Origin: Leucobacter rhizosphaerae
GTDB lineage: Bacteria; Actinomycetota; Actinomycetes; Actinomycetales; Microbacteriaceae
Length of the DNA stretch: 64,000 bases
Direction: 5' to 3'
Assembly (NCBI RefSeq): GCF_022919175.1
Contig: NZ_CP095043.1
Coordinates: 2,356,001-2,420,000, forward strand
Under the pieces are notes generated by a model. The model saw only the letters and a program-made list of their open reading frames with translations. It was not told the origin of the DNA and searched no databases. Of this stretch, positions 52,611-61,413 are shown piece after piece; the stretch's first letter is position 1, and the number at the start of each line of letters is the position of its first letter. Position numbers and translations under genes: made by a program.

Positions 52611-54208
52611 CGGATGCGAGTGCAGCGCTGCCGAAGGTCGGGGGAGTCGCGGCCGCGACTGGTGCCACGGCTGCGGCCGCGACAGCGGTCAGGGCCTCCC
52701 ATGTGCTGGCGCATGACGCAGAGCGAGGCGGATGCGTGGAGCTTCGCGACGCGACGGTGCTTATGCGCGGCGACAGGATCGAGGGAATCGCGAGCGGCGC
52801 GGCCGGCGATCGGCTCGCGGGGCAGGCCGCGGAGGTGATCGACCTGGGCGAAAGCCTGCTCATGCCCGGGCTCATCGATCTCGAGGGGCTCACCGACATC
52901 GACCACCTGCTGCTCGATTCCTGGTGGAGCCCGGAGCACGAGGCGCGGCTCGAGTGGTCGGAGGACTACGCGCGGGCGCCGCGCGAGGTGCTCACGACGG
53001 CGGAGCGAAGCACGCTGCGCCGCTACGGGCTCGTGCAGCTGATCCTGCACGGCATCACCGCGGCGATGCCGATCTCGTCCGAGGTGCACGGCGCGTGGGC
53101 CGAGACGCACGATGACGCGCTCGACACGGCGCGCACCGCGAGCGAGCTCGGCATCCGGGTGTTCCTCGGCCCGTCCTACCGCTCGGCGGTGCACGTCACG
53201 CGGGCCGACGGCTCGGCGGGACTGCACTGGGACGAGGCGCGGGGCGACGAGGCGTTCGCGGGCGCCGTCCGGTTCCTCGACACCGCCCGGGCGCTCGACG
53301 ATCCGCTCGTCACCGGCGTGCTCGTGCCGTGCCGCATCGAGACGGTGAGCGACGACCTGCTCGCGCGCACCGCCGAGGTCTCCGCCGCGCGCGACGCACT
53401 GGTGCGGGTGCACGCGACCCAGGGGCTCGCCTCGGAGCGCGACCTGCTCGTGAGGGATCGCGGCGCCACTCCGCTCGGGCTGCTCGGGCGGGTGGGCCTG
53501 CTGAACGAGCGGCTGATCCTCGCGCACGGGGTCTACCTCGACGTCCACCCCGAGGTGCACGGGGAGGATCGCGGCGATCTCGCTGCGCTCGCCGCCGCCG
53601 GAGCGACCGTGGTGCACTGCCCGCTCACGAACGCGCGCTACGCCTTTTGGTTGGAGCGGCTCTCGCAGTACCTCGATGCCGGGGTGGGGATCGCGCTCGG
53701 CACGGACTCCTTCCCGCCCGACCTCATCCGCGCGATCGACACGGGGGTGCAGCTGGCCAAGGCGCAGCAGGGCGACCTCGGCCGCGGCATGCTCGCCGAG
53801 TACGTCGAGGCTGCAACGCTCGGTGGTGCACGGGCGCTCCGTCGGCCCGACCTCGGCAGGATCGCGCCGGGCGCCGCCGCAGATCTGGTGGCCTTCTCGC
53901 TCGGCGACCTCCGCATGGGCGCGATCGACGATCCGATCCGGACCCTCGTGCTCGCCGGCACCGGGCGCGACGCGCACTTCAGCATGGTCGCGGGGCGCGT
54001 GGTGATGCGGGATGGGGCGATCCCGGGTGTCGACGTCGGGGCGCTGCGGGCCGAGGGGCAGCGCATCTTCGAGAAGCTGCGTGCCGCCTACCCCGAGCGC
54101 GATGCGCTGGCGGGCACCGCGGGTGCGAGTGGATCCGGCGGCGCTGGTCCCGTCGATGCGGGTGCCGCAGCCGACGCGCTCTTCCCGCCGGTGTTCCCGC
54201 GGGGCTGA
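52607..54208 (+). CDS. Amidohydrolase/chlorohydrolase-family protein with altered first metal motif
   Basis: 533 residues, subgroup of the ATZ/TRZ-type deaminases. The late motifs are recognisable: RVHATQG (His), LILAHGVYLD (His), VVHCPLTNARYAFW and ALGTDSFPPDLIRA (Asp). The early HxH, usually in PGxINxHxH, is replaced by PGLIDLEGLTDIDH near residue 90, so metal binding must differ. A family of such proteins may share this change. The start GTG 52607 overlaps the ATPase stop. The C-terminus is a low-complexity Gly/Ala tail of about 30 residues. Probably acts on the imported compound or a product of the first amidohydrolase. Confidence 0.75.
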   Translation: MTDASAALPKVGGVAAATGATAAAATAVRASHVLAHDAERGGCVELRDATVLMRGDRIEGIASGAAGDRLAGQAAEVIDLGESLLMPGLIDLEGLTDIDHLLLDSWWSPEHEARLEWSEDYARAPREVLTTAERSTLRRYGLVQLILHGITAAMPISSEVHGAWAETHDDALDTARTASELGIRVFLGPSYRSAVHVTRADGSAGLHWDEARGDEAFAGAVRFLDTARALDDPLVTGVLVPCRIETVSDDLLARTAEVSAARDALVRVHATQGLASERDLLVRDRGATPLGLLGRVGLLNERLILAHGVYLDVHPEVHGEDRGDLAALAAAGATVVHCPLTNARYAFWLERLSQYLDAGVGIALGTDSFPPDLIRAIDTGVQLAKAQQGDLGRGMLAEYVEAATLGGARALRRPDLGRIAPGAAADLVAFSLGDLRMGAIDDPIRTLVLAGTGRDAHFSMVAGRVVMRDGAIPGVDVGALRAEGQRIFEKLRAAYPERDALAGTAGASGSGGAGPVDAGAAADALFPPVFPRG

Positions 54209-54211
54209 GCC
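54186..54211 (+). repeat. 26-bp direct repeat, left copy
   Basis: Covers the codons for the C-terminal PVFPRG and stop of the amidohydrolase gene. A second copy with one mismatch (54193 against 60031) lies at 60024-60049, after the second amino acid importer, again placed so that it would read PVFPRG-stop. The two copies enclose the 54212-60023 block. Confidence 0.75.
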
Positions 54212-54224
54212 GGGCACGGCCGCA

Positions 54225-55859
54225 TCATTCCCAGCGCAGCGCGCGCAGCTGGGCCCAGACGGTCAGGAGAGTGTCGGGGCCGTGATCGGTGATCGGGAGG
54301 AGGGTTCTGAGTTTGCGCATGCGGTAGCGCACCGTCTGCTCGTGCACGCGAAGCCGGCGTGCGGTGCGTCCCACGTTGCCGGATTCCTCCATCCAGCACT
54401 CGAGCGTGTCGAGCAGGTGCCGGCTCTCCTCTCCCCGGTCGACGAGTTCGCGAACCTCGGGGAGCACGAGACGGTCATCCAGATCGAGCTGCCGTCGGCA
54501 GGCCGAGATGAAGAGCTGCGGTCGCACCATCGCGACGGTGCCGACGACCGAGTTCGCACGGTCCACGGCGGCAGCCACCTCCCGTGCCTCGTCGACGGCG
54601 TACATCAAGCGGTGACCGATCGGGTGCGGATCGCTGAGCCCGATCGACAGCCCGCGCAGCGTGTCCTCGGAGAGTTCCGAGAGGGCCGACGTCATCCACT
54701 CCTGCACGGTCTCGACTCGCGTCGCCGGGCACCAGGCGACGATCTCATGCCCGTCGATGATGATCACCATGTCCGGGACGTACATCGCGAGGTACCTCGC
54801 CAGCACCGAGCGTATCTCCGACAGGCGCACCGCGGCACCGGTTCCCCGGGGAACGGCGGCGAGAACGATGATCCCGATCTCGTCGGCGGTGGGATCGAGC
54901 AGCTCTCGGTCCCCGGGCCGGTTCGCGGAGATGAGCATCCGCTTGAACGCCGCTTCGCGCCGTGACCCGTGCCGAGAACCCTGCCGCCACGACTCGAGCA
55001 GGGTGTCGGCGGCGAGCGTCGCGGCGGTCGTGAGGACCTGCGCCTTCTCGTGCGACAGCGGATGTTCAGAGGGCCGATCCCCGTCCGGGTCGAGTGCCCA
55101 GATGGTCCCGAGCGGGATACTTCCCGCGCGGATGGCGATCGCCGCCCGCGGAAGGTAGGGGTCGTGACGGTCGAAGCGCACGATGCCATCTGCGGCGAGC
55201 ACGTCGCGGTACCGCCGTTCGTTCACCGGCGCGTCCCCGGCGCGGCGGAACAGGATCCCGGTGGTCCGGAGGTCGTCGATCGCCTGGCCCTGCACGGAGG
55301 AGTGGGCGAGGATCCCCCGCTGATGGTCTTCGATCGCCACGGACCCGCCGTAGACCCGCGCGACCGTGTTCGCGAGCGCGAAGAGCTTATCTCCGGTGGA
55401 GGGGGCGAGGTCGAGCGTTTGCGCGTGTTCGCCGAGCACCCGCGTGAGGAGCGCGTCGAACTCCCGCCAGCTCACATAGGCCGCGAGCACGACCGCGGCA
55501 AGACCTCGCTCGAGGATGTCCCGGATCGCACTCGCGGCGGCCTCACTGCCCTCCTCGACCTTCACGACGACGCCGGCGCAGCCGCTCTCGTGGGCGTCGT
55601 CGAGCGCACGGCGGAATTCGTCGGGGCGCATGGCGTCGGCCGAGACGACAGAGAGGAGCACACCCTCACCCCCGGTGCTTCCACTCCGAGCGTCGTAGAT
55701 GTCGAGCGCCCGGATGAAGGGATCAGACTCCCGGTCGGGACGCACCACACGGATCAGATCGCTCCCCAGGTGCGTTTCGAGCTCCCCGAGGCGCAACCCG
55801 AAGTCGCGATCCTCCCAACCGTCCAACGCATCGAGGTGTGCGCTTTTCGATAGATCCAT
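54225..55859 (-). CDS. PucR-family transcriptional regulator (long form)
   Basis: 544 residues. The N-terminal about 130 residues (ALDDAHESGCAGVVVKVEEG) resemble the PucR signalling domain. A GAF-like/GGDEF-like middle part follows, and the C-terminus is the HTH_30 domain (LDTLECWMEESGNVGRTARRLRVHEQTVRYRMRKL, by position). Such activators control purine or amino acid use. It is divergent from the lysA-like/amino acid importer operon and is its probable regulator. It converges with the amidohydrolase gene with only 16 bp between them. Confidence 0.85.
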   Translation of the reverse strand: MDLSKSAHLDALDGWEDRDFGLRLGELETHLGSDLIRVVRPDRESDPFIRALDIYDARSGSTGGEGVLLSVVSADAMRPDEFRRALDDAHESGCAGVVVKVEEGSEAAASAIRDILERGLAAVVLAAYVSWREFDALLTRVLGEHAQTLDLAPSTGDKLFALANTVARVYGGSVAIEDHQRGILAHSSVQGQAIDDLRTTGILFRRAGDAPVNERRYRDVLAADGIVRFDRHDPYLPRAAIAIRAGSIPLGTIWALDPDGDRPSEHPLSHEKAQVLTTAATLAADTLLESWRQGSRHGSRREAAFKRMLISANRPGDRELLDPTADEIGIIVLAAVPRGTGAAVRLSEIRSVLARYLAMYVPDMVIIIDGHEIVAWCPATRVETVQEWMTSALSELSEDTLRGLSIGLSDPHPIGHRLMYAVDEAREVAAAVDRANSVVGTVAMVRPQLFISACRRQLDLDDRLVLPEVRELVDRGEESRHLLDTLECWMEESGNVGRTARRLRVHEQTVRYRMRKLRTLLPITDHGPDTLLTVWAQLRALRWE

Positions 55860-55872
55860 GGGGAAACTCTAG

Positions 55873-55897
55873 CGAATCCGATAAAAGTTTCGATTCG
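55873..55897. promoter_or_regulatory. Inverted repeat between PucR and lysA-like genes
   Basis: CGAATC (55873-55878) and GATTCG (55892-55897) form a 6-bp inverted repeat around an AT-rich centre (ATAAAAGTTT), in the 95-bp divergent region. Candidate binding site for the PucR-type regulator. No convincing -35/-10 pair was found. Confidence 0.4.
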
Positions 55898-55954
55898 GCG
55901 GGCTCCTAGTCTGGTGTTTCGTCTTCCCATCACAGTGTCGTCAAGGAGTTCCAC

Positions 55955-57262
55955 GTGCCACGCTCGCGTCCGCTGCCCCCGTCGTTGGAGAGAGTCTTCC
56001 CCCGTACCAGCGGCATCGGCCCGGACGGAGAGCTCACCATCGGAGAGTGCTCGATCCCCGAGCTCGTTCAGAGGTTCGGTACCCCGCTCTACGCTTTCGA
56101 CGAGCGGGGCCTGCGCGAGACGATGCGGGAGTATCGGGAGGGCCTCTCGGCACGGTGGCCGAACTCGCGGGTGTGCTTCGCCTCGAAGTCCCTTCCTTGC
56201 CTGGCCGCCTACGCGCTCGCGCAGGAGGAGGGTCTGTCGGTCGATGTCGCAGGCGAGGGCGAGTTGCGGCTCGCTCTGGCAGCGGGCGTGGACCCCGAGC
56301 GTCTGGTGCTGCACGGGAACGCGAAGAGTCGGCAGGAGATCGACCTCGCGCTGCGCGTCGGCGTCGGGCTCATCGTGGTCGACAACCTCCACGACATCGC
56401 GCTCCTGTCCGAGCTCGCGACCGGAACGCAGGACGTGCTCATCCGCGTCATTCCCGAGATCGACGCCCAGACCAACCCGGCGATCGCCACCGGTGGTCGC
56501 ACCTCGAAGTTCGGCCTTCCGATCGATCAGGCGATGGCGCTGATCGATCAGTTGCAGGATCACCCGGCGATCCGGGTCCGCGGCGTGCACCTGCACATCG
56601 GCTCGCAGATCCTCGAGACCGAACCGTTCGCGGCTGCGGTGCGGGTGCTGGGTGAGCTCGGTGAGTTCGAGACGTACAACATCGGCGGCGGTCTCGGAGT
56701 GAACTACTCGGAGGACGACGCGGCCCCGACGATCGACGCGTATCTCGATGCGGTCACCGAGGCGGCGCGGCAGGCGATCCCCGCCGCTGCCGAGCTGATC
56801 ATCGAGCCGGGTCGTTCGCTGGTGGCCCGGAGCGGGGTCACGGTGTACCGCGTGCGGAACGTGAAGCAGTCGAACGACCTCTTCGTGGCCGTCGACGGGG
56901 GAATGTCCGACCAGCTCAACATCGCACTCACCGACGATCGCTTCACCGCGGTGATGGCCGAGCGCGTGGAGCTGCGTCCGGACACCACCGCGCAGCTGGT
57001 CGGGCGCCAGTGCGAGTCCGGCGACTTGCTGGTCGACCGGGCGAGGCTCCACGCCCCTCGAGCCGGCGACATCGTCGCACTCGGGGCGACGGGGGCGTAC
57101 GGCTTCACCTTCGTCAACAACTACAACGGGGCGCTCCACCCACCCGTCATCTTCTGCGCCGACGGCGAGTCGAGAGAGGCCGTGCGGCGTCAGACTTACG
57201 AGGAGTTCATCGCACCGCATGACCGCACGGGGCTCCCCGCCCACCCGCATACCTTCCACTGA
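55955..57262 (+). CDS. Diaminopimelate decarboxylase-like PLP enzyme
   Basis: 435 residues from GTG 55955 with AAGGAG upstream. Fold type III decarboxylase motifs: PLP Lys78 in CFASKSLP, HGNAKS, HLHIGSQI, NIGGGLGV, EPGRSLVA, and the second-subunit Cys353 in CESGDLL, all as in LysA. It would convert meso-diaminopimelate to lysine. Its position before an amino acid importer and beside a PucR regulator suggests an uptake-linked role, and a second housekeeping lysA may exist elsewhere. Related amino acids (for example ornithine- or diaminobutyrate-like) are possible substrates. Confidence 0.8.
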   Translation: MPRSRPLPPSLERVFPRTSGIGPDGELTIGECSIPELVQRFGTPLYAFDERGLRETMREYREGLSARWPNSRVCFASKSLPCLAAYALAQEEGLSVDVAGEGELRLALAAGVDPERLVLHGNAKSRQEIDLALRVGVGLIVVDNLHDIALLSELATGTQDVLIRVIPEIDAQTNPAIATGGRTSKFGLPIDQAMALIDQLQDHPAIRVRGVHLHIGSQILETEPFAAAVRVLGELGEFETYNIGGGLGVNYSEDDAAPTIDAYLDAVTEAARQAIPAAAELIIEPGRSLVARSGVTVYRVRNVKQSNDLFVAVDGGMSDQLNIALTDDRFTAVMAERVELRPDTTAQLVGRQCESGDLLVDRARLHAPRAGDIVALGATGAYGFTFVNNYNGALHPPVIFCADGESREAVRRQTYEEFIAPHDRTGLPAHPHTFH

Positions 57263-57287
57263 CGTTTCACCGAAGAAAGGCAGATCC

Positions 57288-58247
57288 ATGCAGAAGAAGA
57301 ATCGAATCACCGGGCTCCTCGCGATTGCGGCGGTCAGCGCGCTGGCGCTGAGCGGTTGCAGTGGCGGCGGCGCCGAATCCGACGATGCGGCAGGCGCCTC
57401 GACGCAGGGACTTCCACTCGCCGTCACCACCGAATTCACGACCGACGTCAGCGACGACGCAGCGGCGATGCTTCCGGCCGACGTGACCGACCGAGGCGTG
57501 ATCCGCATCGCGATGGGCGTCCCGTACCCGCCCTTCGTGGAGGTCAACGAGAACGATGAACTCATCGGCCTCGACGTCGACCTCGCGACCGCGCTGAGCC
57601 AGAAACTCGACATCCCCATCGAGGTCAACCATCAACCCTTCGAGTCCGTGATCCCGTCGCTGCAGTCCGACCGTCACGACCTCATCATGATGGGCATGAA
57701 CGATTCCCAGGAGCGACAGCAGACGCTCAACTTCGTCGAGGAGATCCGAGCCGGGTTCGGGATCGTGGTTGCCAAGGGCAACCCCGAGGGCATCACGACC
57801 CTCACGGATCTCTGCGGGCTCAGCGCGTCGACGCAGAAGTCCACGCTGCAGGCCGAGCTGCTCGCCGAGCTCTCGGAGGAGTGCATCGCGAACGGCGAGG
57901 AGGGGATCGACGTGCAGGCCCTTCCTGTCGCACAGGACTCCCAGACGGCGTTGCGCGCCGGGCGGGCGCAGGCGTACATCGTGGACGCGCCGGTCGCCGC
58001 GTACACGGTCGCGACTGCCGGAGACGGTGAGCACTTCGAGATGATCGCGGACCCGGAGAATCCCCAGGGCTTCAACCCGGTCTTCACCGGGATCGGCCTG
58101 CTGAAGGATCGCACCGAACTCACCGACGCCCTGCAGGCGGCCATGCAGGAGCTCATGGACGAGGGCGTGTACCAGGCGATCCTGGATCAGTACGGCATGG
58201 GCGCCCTGGCGTTGGACGAGGCCCGCGTGAACGCGGCGACGGAGTAG
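57288..58247 (+). CDS. Polar amino acid ABC transporter substrate-binding lipoprotein
   Basis: 319 residues from ATG 57288 with GAAAGG upstream; lipobox LALSGC. SBP_bac_3 core: RIAMGVPYPPFVEVNENDELIGLDVDLATALSQKL, PFESVIPSLQSDRHDLIMMGMNDSQERQQTLNFVEEI and LLKDRTELTDALQAAMQELMDEGVYQAILDQYGMG. It follows the lysA-like gene by 25 bp. It resembles the receptor at 40425 in layout, including the pre-domain linker with AAAMLPADVTDRGVI. Confidence 0.9.
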   Translation: MQKKNRITGLLAIAAVSALALSGCSGGGAESDDAAGASTQGLPLAVTTEFTTDVSDDAAAMLPADVTDRGVIRIAMGVPYPPFVEVNENDELIGLDVDLATALSQKLDIPIEVNHQPFESVIPSLQSDRHDLIMMGMNDSQERQQTLNFVEEIRAGFGIVVAKGNPEGITTLTDLCGLSASTQKSTLQAELLAELSEECIANGEEGIDVQALPVAQDSQTALRAGRAQAYIVDAPVAAYTVATAGDGEHFEMIADPENPQGFNPVFTGIGLLKDRTELTDALQAAMQELMDEGVYQAILDQYGMGALALDEARVNAATE

Positions 58248-58257
58248 CGGCACCCTC

Positions 58258-59211
58258 ATGGCTGTGACTGTTCCGAGTCGAGAATTCGACAACGCTGTCG
58301 TTCCGCTTCGCCGACCGGGGAGGTGGGTGGGTGCAGCGGTCATCATCGTGCTCCTCATCGCCTTCGCGCAAGCGATCGCGACGAACGAGAACATCGACTT
58401 CGCCACCATCGGCGAGTACCTCTTCAACCCGCGGATCCTGTCGGGGGTGCAGCTCACGCTGCTGATCACGGTGATCGCCATGTCGTGCGCGGCGATTCTC
58501 GCGGTCATCGTCGCGGCGATGCGCATGTCGGGAAACCCCGTGATGGTGGCGGTCGCGGCCGTCTACGTCTGGGCGTTCCGCGGGACCCCGCTTCTGGTTC
58601 AGATCGTGATCTGGGGATACTTCGGCCTGATCTTCGACAAGCTGACCCTCGGGATCCCGTTCACCGACATCGTCTTCGTCCAGGCGGACACGAACACGCT
58701 GATCACGGCGATGGTCGCGGGCATCATCGCGCTGACGCTGAACGAGGCGGCCTATTCCTCGGAGATCGTCCGGTCGGGCATGCTGTCCGTCGACGAGGGA
58801 CAGCGCGAGGCGGCGGCGTCGCTCGGCATGAGCCCGGCGTACTGCTTCATGCGCGTCCTGCTGCCGCAGGCGATGCGGGTGATCATCCCGCCGATGGGCA
58901 ATCAGCTCATCTCGATGATCAAGAACACCTCCCTGCTCTCCCTCATCGCGGTGCTCGAGCTCTACACCCAGGCCACGCAGATCTCCGCGCAGAACCTGCG
59001 GCAGGTCGAGCTGCTCATCGTGGTGAGTATCTGGTACCTCGCGATCGTGTCGGTGCTGTCGATCCCGCAGCACTACCTCGAGCGATACTTCGGGCGCGGC
59101 AGCACGAAGAACCAACCCCAAACGCTGATGCAGAGGGCCAGGGAGGTCACCGGCTCCATCCAGGTGCAGCGTGAGCACAAGCGCAAGCGAAAGGCCCAGA
59201 ATCATGTCTAA
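58258..59211 (+). CDS. Polar amino acid ABC transporter permease
   Basis: 317 residues with a cytoplasmic N-terminal tail and a basic C-terminal tail ([14 protein letters not shown]) beyond the normal permease. Core motifs: [80 protein letters not shown]. No strong ribosome site precedes ATG 58258. It is close in design to the permease at 41340. The gene overlaps the ATPase gene by 8 bp. Confidence 0.88.
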   Translation: MAVTVPSREFDNAVVPLRRPGRWVGAAVIIVLLIAFAQAIATNENIDFATIGEYLFNPRILSGVQLTLLITVIAMSCAAILAVIVAAMRMSGNPVMVAVAAVYVWAFRGTPLLVQIVIWGYFGLIFDKLTLGIPFTDIVFVQADTNTLITAMVAGIIALTLNEAAYSSEIVRSGMLSVDEGQREAAASLGMSPAYCFMRVLLPQAMRVIIPPMGNQLISMIKNTSLLSLIAVLELYTQATQISAQNLRQVELLIVVSIWYLAIVSVLSIPQHYLERYFGRGSTKNQPQTLMQRAREVTGSIQVQREHKRKRKAQNHV

Positions 59212-60016
59212 CTCCACCACGCCGGTCCCCGGCGCAGGCGCCGCCGCTCTCGACGAGACCGCACTGGTGCGGTTGCGCGGGGTGCGCAAGCGATTCGGCT
59301 CGCTCGAAGTGCTTAAGGGCATCGAAATGGATGTGCACGCGGGGGAGGTCACCTGCCTCCTCGGACCCTCGGGGTCCGGCAAGTCGACGCTGCTGCGCTG
59401 CATCAATCACCTCGAGACCATCAACGGCGGCCGGGTGACGGTGGACGGAGAACTGGTGGGGTATCGCGAGCGCCGAGGCGAACTGCACGAGCTGCACCCG
59501 CGTGATGTCGCCAAGCAGCGGCGGAAGATCGGCATGGTCTTCCAGCGCTTCAACCTGTTTCCGCACATGACCGCGCTGGAGAACATCATGGAGGCGCCGG
59601 TCGGCGTCGCGAAGCGTCCGAAGGCGCAGGTGCGGGCGGATGCGATGGAACTCCTCGAGAACGTGGGTCTGTCGGATTGGGCGGGCCACTATCCGGCTCA
59701 GCTCTCGGGCGGTCAGCAGCAGCGCATCGCCATCGCTCGCGCGCTCGCGATGAAGCCGAAGATCATGCTCTTCGACGAACCGACCAGTGCGCTTGATCCC
59801 GAACTCGTGGGGGATGTGCTCGAGGTCATGCGCGACCTCGCGAGTGCCGGCACCACCATGGTCGTGGTGACGCACGAGATCGGGTTCGCGCGGAGCGCGG
59901 CCGACACCGTCGTGTTCATGGACGATGGTGTCGTGGTCGAGAGCGGGTCCCCTGAGCAGGTGTTCGACGATCCGAAGAGCCGTCGAACCCAGGAGTTCCT
60001 GGAGAGCGTGCTCTAG
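59204..60016 (+). CDS. Polar amino acid ABC transporter ATP-binding protein
   Basis: 270 residues from ATG 59204 (AAAGG upstream). Walker [29 protein letters not shown], signature LSGGQQQR, Walker [14 protein letters not shown]-loop [12 protein letters not shown]. Carries the same insertion after Walker A ([22 protein letters not shown]) as the ATPase at 42368, which marks the two as paralogues. Last gene before the right copy of the 26-bp repeat. Confidence 0.9.
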   Translation: MSNSTTPVPGAGAAALDETALVRLRGVRKRFGSLEVLKGIEMDVHAGEVTCLLGPSGSGKSTLLRCINHLETINGGRVTVDGELVGYRERRGELHELHPRDVAKQRRKIGMVFQRFNLFPHMTALENIMEAPVGVAKRPKAQVRADAMELLENVGLSDWAGHYPAQLSGGQQQRIAIARALAMKPKIMLFDEPTSALDPELVGDVLEVMRDLASAGTTMVVVTHEIGFARSAADTVVFMDDGVVVESGSPEQVFDDPKSRRTQEFLESVL

Positions 60017-60023
60017 GTGTCCG

Positions 60024-60049
60024 CGCCGGTCTTCCCGCGGGGCTGAGCC
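60024..60049 (+). repeat. 26-bp direct repeat, right copy
   Basis: 25 of 26 bases match 54186-54211, the end of the amidohydrolase gene. Here it is non-coding, lying 7 bp after the ATPase stop, and looks like a leftover gene tail. Both copies also contain CCCGCGGGG, so a short hairpin cannot be ruled out as the reason for conservation. Confidence 0.75.
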
Positions 60050-60086
60050 CGAGCGGGCACCAGCGAGCGGGCATAGGCTGGCGGGC

Positions 60087-60488
60087 ATGACTGAGTACCG
60101 GCAGATCGTACGCAAATGGGTGAAGCCCGAGGACCTGAATCAGCACGGCGCGCTGTTCGGCGGGCGCTTGCTGCAGTGGGTCGATGAGGAGGCCGCAATC
60201 CTCGCGGTCGCGCAGCTCGGCACGACGAGCCTCGTGACGCGATACATCTCGGAGATCAACTTCAGCGCGCGCGCCGACCGCGGCGACCTGCTCGAGCTCG
60301 ACTTCCGCGTGCAGGCGTTCGGGCGCACCTCGCTCACCCTCACCTGCCGGGTTGAGAACGCGGTGACGGGCCAGGAGATCCTGACCCTCGACCGCATCGT
60401 GTTCGTCGCGGTCGACGACAACGGACAGGCCGTGCCCCACGGCCGCACCGAGGCGACCGCGGGCACGGAGCGCCTGCGCCAGCGCTGA
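60087..60488 (+). CDS. Acyl-CoA thioesterase, hotdog fold (YciA/BFIT-like)
   Basis: 133 residues. Hotdog-fold features: VKPEDLNQHGALFGGRLLQWVDEEAAILA (the Asn/His-G-x-x-F-G-G region and the Asp in the following helix) and VTRYISEINFSARADRGDLLEL. These match the cytosolic acyl-CoA thioesterase group that cleaves acyl-CoA to free acid and CoA. It stands alone with its own upstream spacing; no ligand specificity can be read. Confidence 0.84.
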   Translation: MTEYRQIVRKWVKPEDLNQHGALFGGRLLQWVDEEAAILAVAQLGTTSLVTRYISEINFSARADRGDLLELDFRVQAFGRTSLTLTCRVENAVTGQEILTLDRIVFVAVDDNGQAVPHGRTEATAGTERLRQR

Positions 60489-60530
60489 GGCCGGGCCCCG
60501 CTGCCCGTCACCCGCCCCGCGTCACGTTGC

Positions 60531-60580
60531 GGGGCCAAAAATGCACGAGAACCTCTCGAAACGCGTGCAACAGTGGCCCC
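60531..60580. terminator. Nested inverted repeats between convergent genes
   Basis: GGGGCCA (60531-60537) pairs with TGGCCCC (60574-60580), enclosing TGCACG/CGTGCA (60542-60547 with 60564-60569) and CGAGA/TCTCG (60546-60558). This multi-stem structure lies between the thioesterase (+) and GNAT (-) genes, so it may end both transcripts; its branched form also resembles a palindromic repeat element. Confidence 0.5.
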
Positions 60581-60609
60581 GAAGCCTCAGCCGAGCAGAG
60601 GCGCCGCAC

Positions 60610-61065
60610 CTACTCCGCGGCGGGGGCGAGGTCGTACGTGACCCAGGGGGTCTCCTTCGCGATCCGGTCGTACAGGCTCCGCGCGGTCGCGTTCGTGTCG
60701 GCGGTGATCCACCGGACGAGTGACGCTCCCTCGTCGCGCGCGATTTCCGCGAGCCGGTGCAGGATCGCGGTGCCGGCCCCCGTGCCCCGCGCCTCGGGCG
60801 AGGTGAAGAGGTCGTCGAGGTACAGCCCGTGCGCCCCATCGATCGGCCGCGAGAATCTGCGGAAGTGACCGAGTCCGAGTAGCGTGCCGTCGAGCTCGGC
60901 GACGAGCGCGCGGGACTCGTGGGTGTCATCGAGCAGCCACCCCCAGACGGTGTCGTACACGGCGGGATCGTGGGGCTTGCCGTAGAAATCGCGGTACCCG
61001 CGGTAGAGCCCGGCCCAGGCCTCGCGGTCGGCGGCGGTGACGGGACGTACGACGATCGCGCTCAC
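60610..61065 (-). CDS. GNAT family N-acetyltransferase
   Basis: 151 residues from GTG 61065, which overlaps the cupin stop (GTGA). GNAT features: VRPVTAADREAWAGLYRGYRDF, DLFTSPEARGTGAGTAILHRLAEIAR (the acetyl-CoA motif A, R-G-x-G-x-G/A variant) and WITADTNATARSLYDRIAKE. Acceptor substrate unknown. Operon with the preceding cupin gene. Confidence 0.85.
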   Translation of the reverse strand: MSAIVVRPVTAADREAWAGLYRGYRDFYGKPHDPAVYDTVWGWLLDDTHESRALVAELDGTLLGLGHFRRFSRPIDGAHGLYLDDLFTSPEARGTGAGTAILHRLAEIARDEGASLVRWITADTNATARSLYDRIAKETPWVTYDLAPAAE

Positions 61066-61352
61066 GCCAGCTTCTCCACTTCCACGAAGACCACGGGGGA
61101 GTCCGAGGTGCGGTTCTCGACCTGGTGCTCCGATCCCGCCGGCCGCGTGTAGCTCTCGCCGGCCACGAGCTCGGCGACGATCTCCTCGCCCGCCGCGGTC
61201 ACGACGTGCATCGTGTCGGTCACCATCGGCACCACCACGTACTCGAAATCGTGCCGGTGCATCGGGATCACCCCGCCCGGATCGATCGTCCACTCCGTCA
61301 CGCGGAAGTGCTCGTTCTCCAGCTGGACTCTGCTGTGCGCACCCGTGCTCAT
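61062..61352 (-). CDS. Small cupin-domain protein
   Basis: 96 residues from ATG 61352 with AGGAGG. The first cupin motif is clear (PGGVIPMHRHDFEYVVVPMVTDTM, with His-x-His and Glu), and the second is partial (GESYTRPAGSEHQVEN). Probably binds a metal ion. Translationally coupled to the GNAT gene; no reaction can be assigned. Confidence 0.74.
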   Translation of the reverse strand: MSTGAHSRVQLENEHFRVTEWTIDPGGVIPMHRHDFEYVVVPMVTDTMHVVTAAGEEIVAELVAGESYTRPAGSEHQVENRTSDSPVVFVEVEKLA

Positions 61353-61413
61353 GTTCCTCCTGTCGTCGAGTGGTCTCAGCATAGGTGATCGGCTCGGGCC
61401 GACGGCACCGGAG

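Noticed and set aside
54200..54211. Treating CCCGCGGGGCTGAGCC as only a terminator motif to explain the 26-bp repeat.
   Set aside because: The matching stretch is longer than the short palindrome and includes codons for PVFPRG, and neither copy has a T-tract; kept as a direct repeat with this caveat.
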